Notes under the pieces: model-generated
The model's database searches: none
What the model was told of the DNA's origin: nothing
The model's input: only the letters and a program-made list of their open reading frames with translations
Position numbers and translations under genes: made by a program
Shown here: piece by piece, positions 62,336-64,000 of the stretch
Layout: the number at the start of each line of letters is the position of its first letter
Numbering within the stretch: position 1 is the first letter of the stretch
Assembly: GCA_000308255.3 (NCBI GenBank)
Contig: HG326663.1
Span: forward strand, 210,387-274,386
From: Anaerococcus pacaensis 9403502
GTDB taxonomy: Bacteria > Bacillota > Clostridia > Tissierellales > Peptoniphilaceae
Direction: 5' to 3'
Length of the DNA stretch: 64,000 bases

Positions 62336-63140
62336 CGAATTCCTCCATAAAAGAATGCTTTTCCCCATGGAGCTGGTAAGCTATGACCATGTCACAATTT
62401 ACATTCTCTGCACTACGAAGTATTGACATCTCAACATCTGGATTGTCATTTTTCACTTCTGCTATAAGCTCTTTTATCTTTTTTCTGGTGTATGATTCGC
62501 TAGACTTAGTCACTGTGCAAGCACAATCTAAGGCCCTTAGCTCTGAGTAATCACGCCATCTTATGATGTCTTCTTCCTTGACATAATAAAATGGTCGAAT
62601 CAGTTCCATACCCTCAAAATTAGCAGCCTTAAGCTTTGGCTTCATGGTTTTGTAGTTGCCTGCCCATAGCACATTCATCATGATAGTTTCAATGACATCA
62701 TTTAGGTGATGACCTAGAGCAATTTTATTGCAACCAAGCTCCTCCGCCTTGGCATATAGGGCTCCGCGGCGCATTCTCGCGCACATGTAGCAAGGGTAGT
62801 CGCCTTTAGTGATGGATTCTGCTATGTCAAAGACCTCGGTGTCAAATATTTCTCCATCAATCCCCAGATATTCAAGGTTGTGCTCGAGCATCTTTCTATT
62901 GGCTGGGTCATAGCCTGGATCCATTGAGATATAGCAGACATCAAAATCTACTTTCGAATGTCTGTGAAGCTCTTCTATGACCTTAGCAAGGAGCAATGAA
63001 TCTTTGCCGCCAGATATAGCCACGGCTACCTTGTCACCATCATTTATCAGCTCAAATTCCTTGATAGCTTTGATAAAAGGCGACCAGATTTCTTTTCTAA
63101 ATTTTTTTATAATCGATTTTTCAATTTTTTCTAATTCCAT
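62328..63140 (-). CDS. TtcA-family tRNA thiolation protein (PP-loop ATPase)
   Basis: The protein has 270 residues. The PP-loop is AISGGKDSLLLAKVI (about 42-56). CYMCARMRRGALY gives a CxxC pair and DCACTV another Cys in the C-terminal part, the set that holds an iron-sulfur cluster in TtcA/TtuA-type enzymes. It probably thiolates a tRNA base; the position is not certain. GHHLNDVIETIMMN is the helical family mark. It overlaps uppP. Confidence 0.87.
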   Translation of the reverse strand: MELEKIEKSIIKKFRKEIWSPFIKAIKEFELINDGDKVAVAISGGKDSLLLAKVIEELHRHSKVDFDVCYISMDPGYDPANRKMLEHNLEYLGIDGEIFDTEVFDIAESITKGDYPCYMCARMRRGALYAKAEELGCNKIALGHHLNDVIETIMMNVLWAGNYKTMKPKLKAANFEGMELIRPFYYVKEEDIIRWRDYSELRALDCACTVTKSSESYTRKKIKELIAEVKNDNPDVEMSILRSAENVNCDMVIAYQLHGEKHSFMEEFDD

Positions 63141-63151
63141 AACTTACTTTC

Positions 63152-63943
63152 TTACAATAAAACTATTCCGCTTGGATTGTGGCGGTCGGCTACATCCAGA
63201 TGGATGTCTTTTTTCGTATCTAGTCCTAGGCTGGTCAGATAATTATCTACTGTTAGGCGGGATAGTTCAGGAGTGTTGTTGGTTTCTGATAGGTGGCCAA
63301 GAAACACATGTTCACGCTTGCCCTCTAGGGCATCAGCTAGGACTTCAGCTGATTGGTCGTTTGATAAGTGGCCCATATTGCTCATCACGCGAAGTTTTAG
63401 TGGATAAGGATAGGGACCGCGTTTTAGGGCCTCTAGGTCGTGGTTGGCCTCCATATAGTAAATATCCGACCCCTTGATCTCATAGGCCATTTTTTCATCG
63501 ACAATACCCGTATCTGTGAGTAGAGTGATTTTTTTATTGCCTAGATAAAATATGAAGCCCACTGGTTCATTGGCATCGTGGTGGATTTTGATAGGGAGTA
63601 TATCCATAGACTTAAAGCTTACGAATTTACCAGTATCAAAAAGCTTGATATTCTCCTCTTTGATGCGACCACAGTGCTTATCAAGTGCCTTCCAAGTGCC
63701 GGCATTGGCATAGATTGGGAGATTGTATCTACGGCTTAGGGTCCCCAGTCCTTTGGAATGGTCGGCATGCTCGTGGGTTACAAAAACTGCATCAAGCTCT
63801 TTTGGATTTTCACCAATTTCTGTCAGTAAATATTCTATTCTCTTGCCTGAAAATCCCGCATCGATAAGAATTTTACTGCCCTTATATTCTAAAAATAGGC
63901 AGTTCCCACTCGATCCTGAGGATAATATAGCAAATCTATCCAT
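63152..63943 (-). CDS. MBL-fold hydrolase of the YycJ/WalJ family
   Basis: The protein has 263 residues. The metal site THEHADHSKG (about 56-65) and further ligands in IKIHHDANE, LLTDTGI and FLGHLSETNN are seen. The start LSSGSSGNCLFLEYKGSKILIDAG is typical of YycJ/WalJ. It is a metal-dependent hydrolase or nuclease family member, often near the WalRK system; those genes are not in the window. Confidence 0.88.
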   Translation of the reverse strand: MDRFAILSSGSSGNCLFLEYKGSKILIDAGFSGKRIEYLLTEIGENPKELDAVFVTHEHADHSKGLGTLSRRYNLPIYANAGTWKALDKHCGRIKEENIKLFDTGKFVSFKSMDILPIKIHHDANEPVGFIFYLGNKKITLLTDTGIVDEKMAYEIKGSDIYYMEANHDLEALKRGPYPYPLKLRVMSNMGHLSNDQSAEVLADALEGKREHVFLGHLSETNNTPELSRLTVDNYLTSLGLDTKKDIHLDVADRHNPSGIVLL

Positions 63944-63952
63944 GGCTCTCCT

Positions 63953-64000
63953 AGTCTAGTAGTTCTTTTAGAAAGTGTGCTACTCCCGCTTCATCATTTT
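63953..64000 (-). CDS. C-terminal end of a Cof-type HAD phosphatase, partial
   Basis: Only the last 15 codons lie in the window: NDEAGVAHFLKELLD then TAG at 63953. The NDExGVA ending is typical of Cof-type HAD-IIB phosphatases, but so short a piece gives only a tentative call. The gene runs beyond the right edge. Confidence 0.5.

Overview
The window is AT-rich, low-GC Firmicute DNA. Gene content points to an anaerobic coccus of the Peptoniphilaceae/Tissierellia type, and Anaerococcus-like is my best guess. The grounds are the Firmicute order metG-tatD-rnmV-ksgA, a tyrS T-box, GlpP-type glycerol regulation, many lipoproteins with acidic linkers, and a MurE without the DNPR motif of the diaminopimelate type. 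The genus is inference. No rRNA, tRNA, CRISPR array, intact transposase or prophage was seen.

Layout. 1-6000: end of a zinc-ribbon protein, then a BmpA-NupOPQ type nucleoside ABC importer. 6076-12551: a TRAP transporter (DctP, DctQ, DctM) overlapping a GH31 glycosidase gene, with a divergent AraC regulator. 12591-20700: glycerol locus with glpF-glpA1 on the plus strand facing glpP-glpK-glpA2-glpB-like-DUF1667 on the minus strand. Terminator hairpins lie in both leaders and between genes, which suggests GlpP antitermination. 20701-25447: priming sugar transferase, pseudouridine synthase, PadR regulator, a UvrD-like helicase fused to an iron-sulfur nuclease, and a GNAT. 25532-27604: FAD oxidoreductase and a monoacylglycerol-lipase-like hydrolase.

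27838-33680 is a tightly overlapping minus-strand run: ilvA, murE, an HI0933-family flavoprotein, a SAF-domain dehydrogenase and an esterase. 33782-35249 carries a lipoprotein and a membrane protein that seem to share an extracytoplasmic fold. 35318-39671 is glutaredoxin, ksgA, rnmV, tatD and metG. 39908-44690 holds an ArsR-like regulator split at a poly-A tract, then a heterodimeric ABC exporter. 45111-46532 is tyrS behind a very compact T-box.

46923-50703 is an iron regulon: flavodoxin plus DUF3793, and feoA-feoB-FeoB-associated protein. Both promoters are covered by near-consensus Fur boxes. 50881-54627 has a hydrolase, threonine aldolase and several small envelope proteins. 54761-55966 encodes a lipoprotein with two SGAT flavinylation motifs. 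56003-60161 is a coupled surface-polysaccharide operon: two glycosyltransferases, a Wzz-like protein, a BY-kinase-like protein with a broken Walker A, an SH3 lipoprotein and a membrane protein. 60246-64000 holds gltS, uppP, a TtcA-like protein, a WalJ/YycJ-type hydrolase and the tail of a HAD phosphatase.

The points most worth follow-up are the doubly flavinylated lipoprotein, the compact T-box, the GlpP attenuator set, the poly-A frameshift in the regulator, the GH31-TRAP operon, the Fur-controlled flavodoxin/DUF3793 pair and the atypical Wzz/BY-kinase operon. Three decayed gene remnants were also found by reading intergenic DNA.
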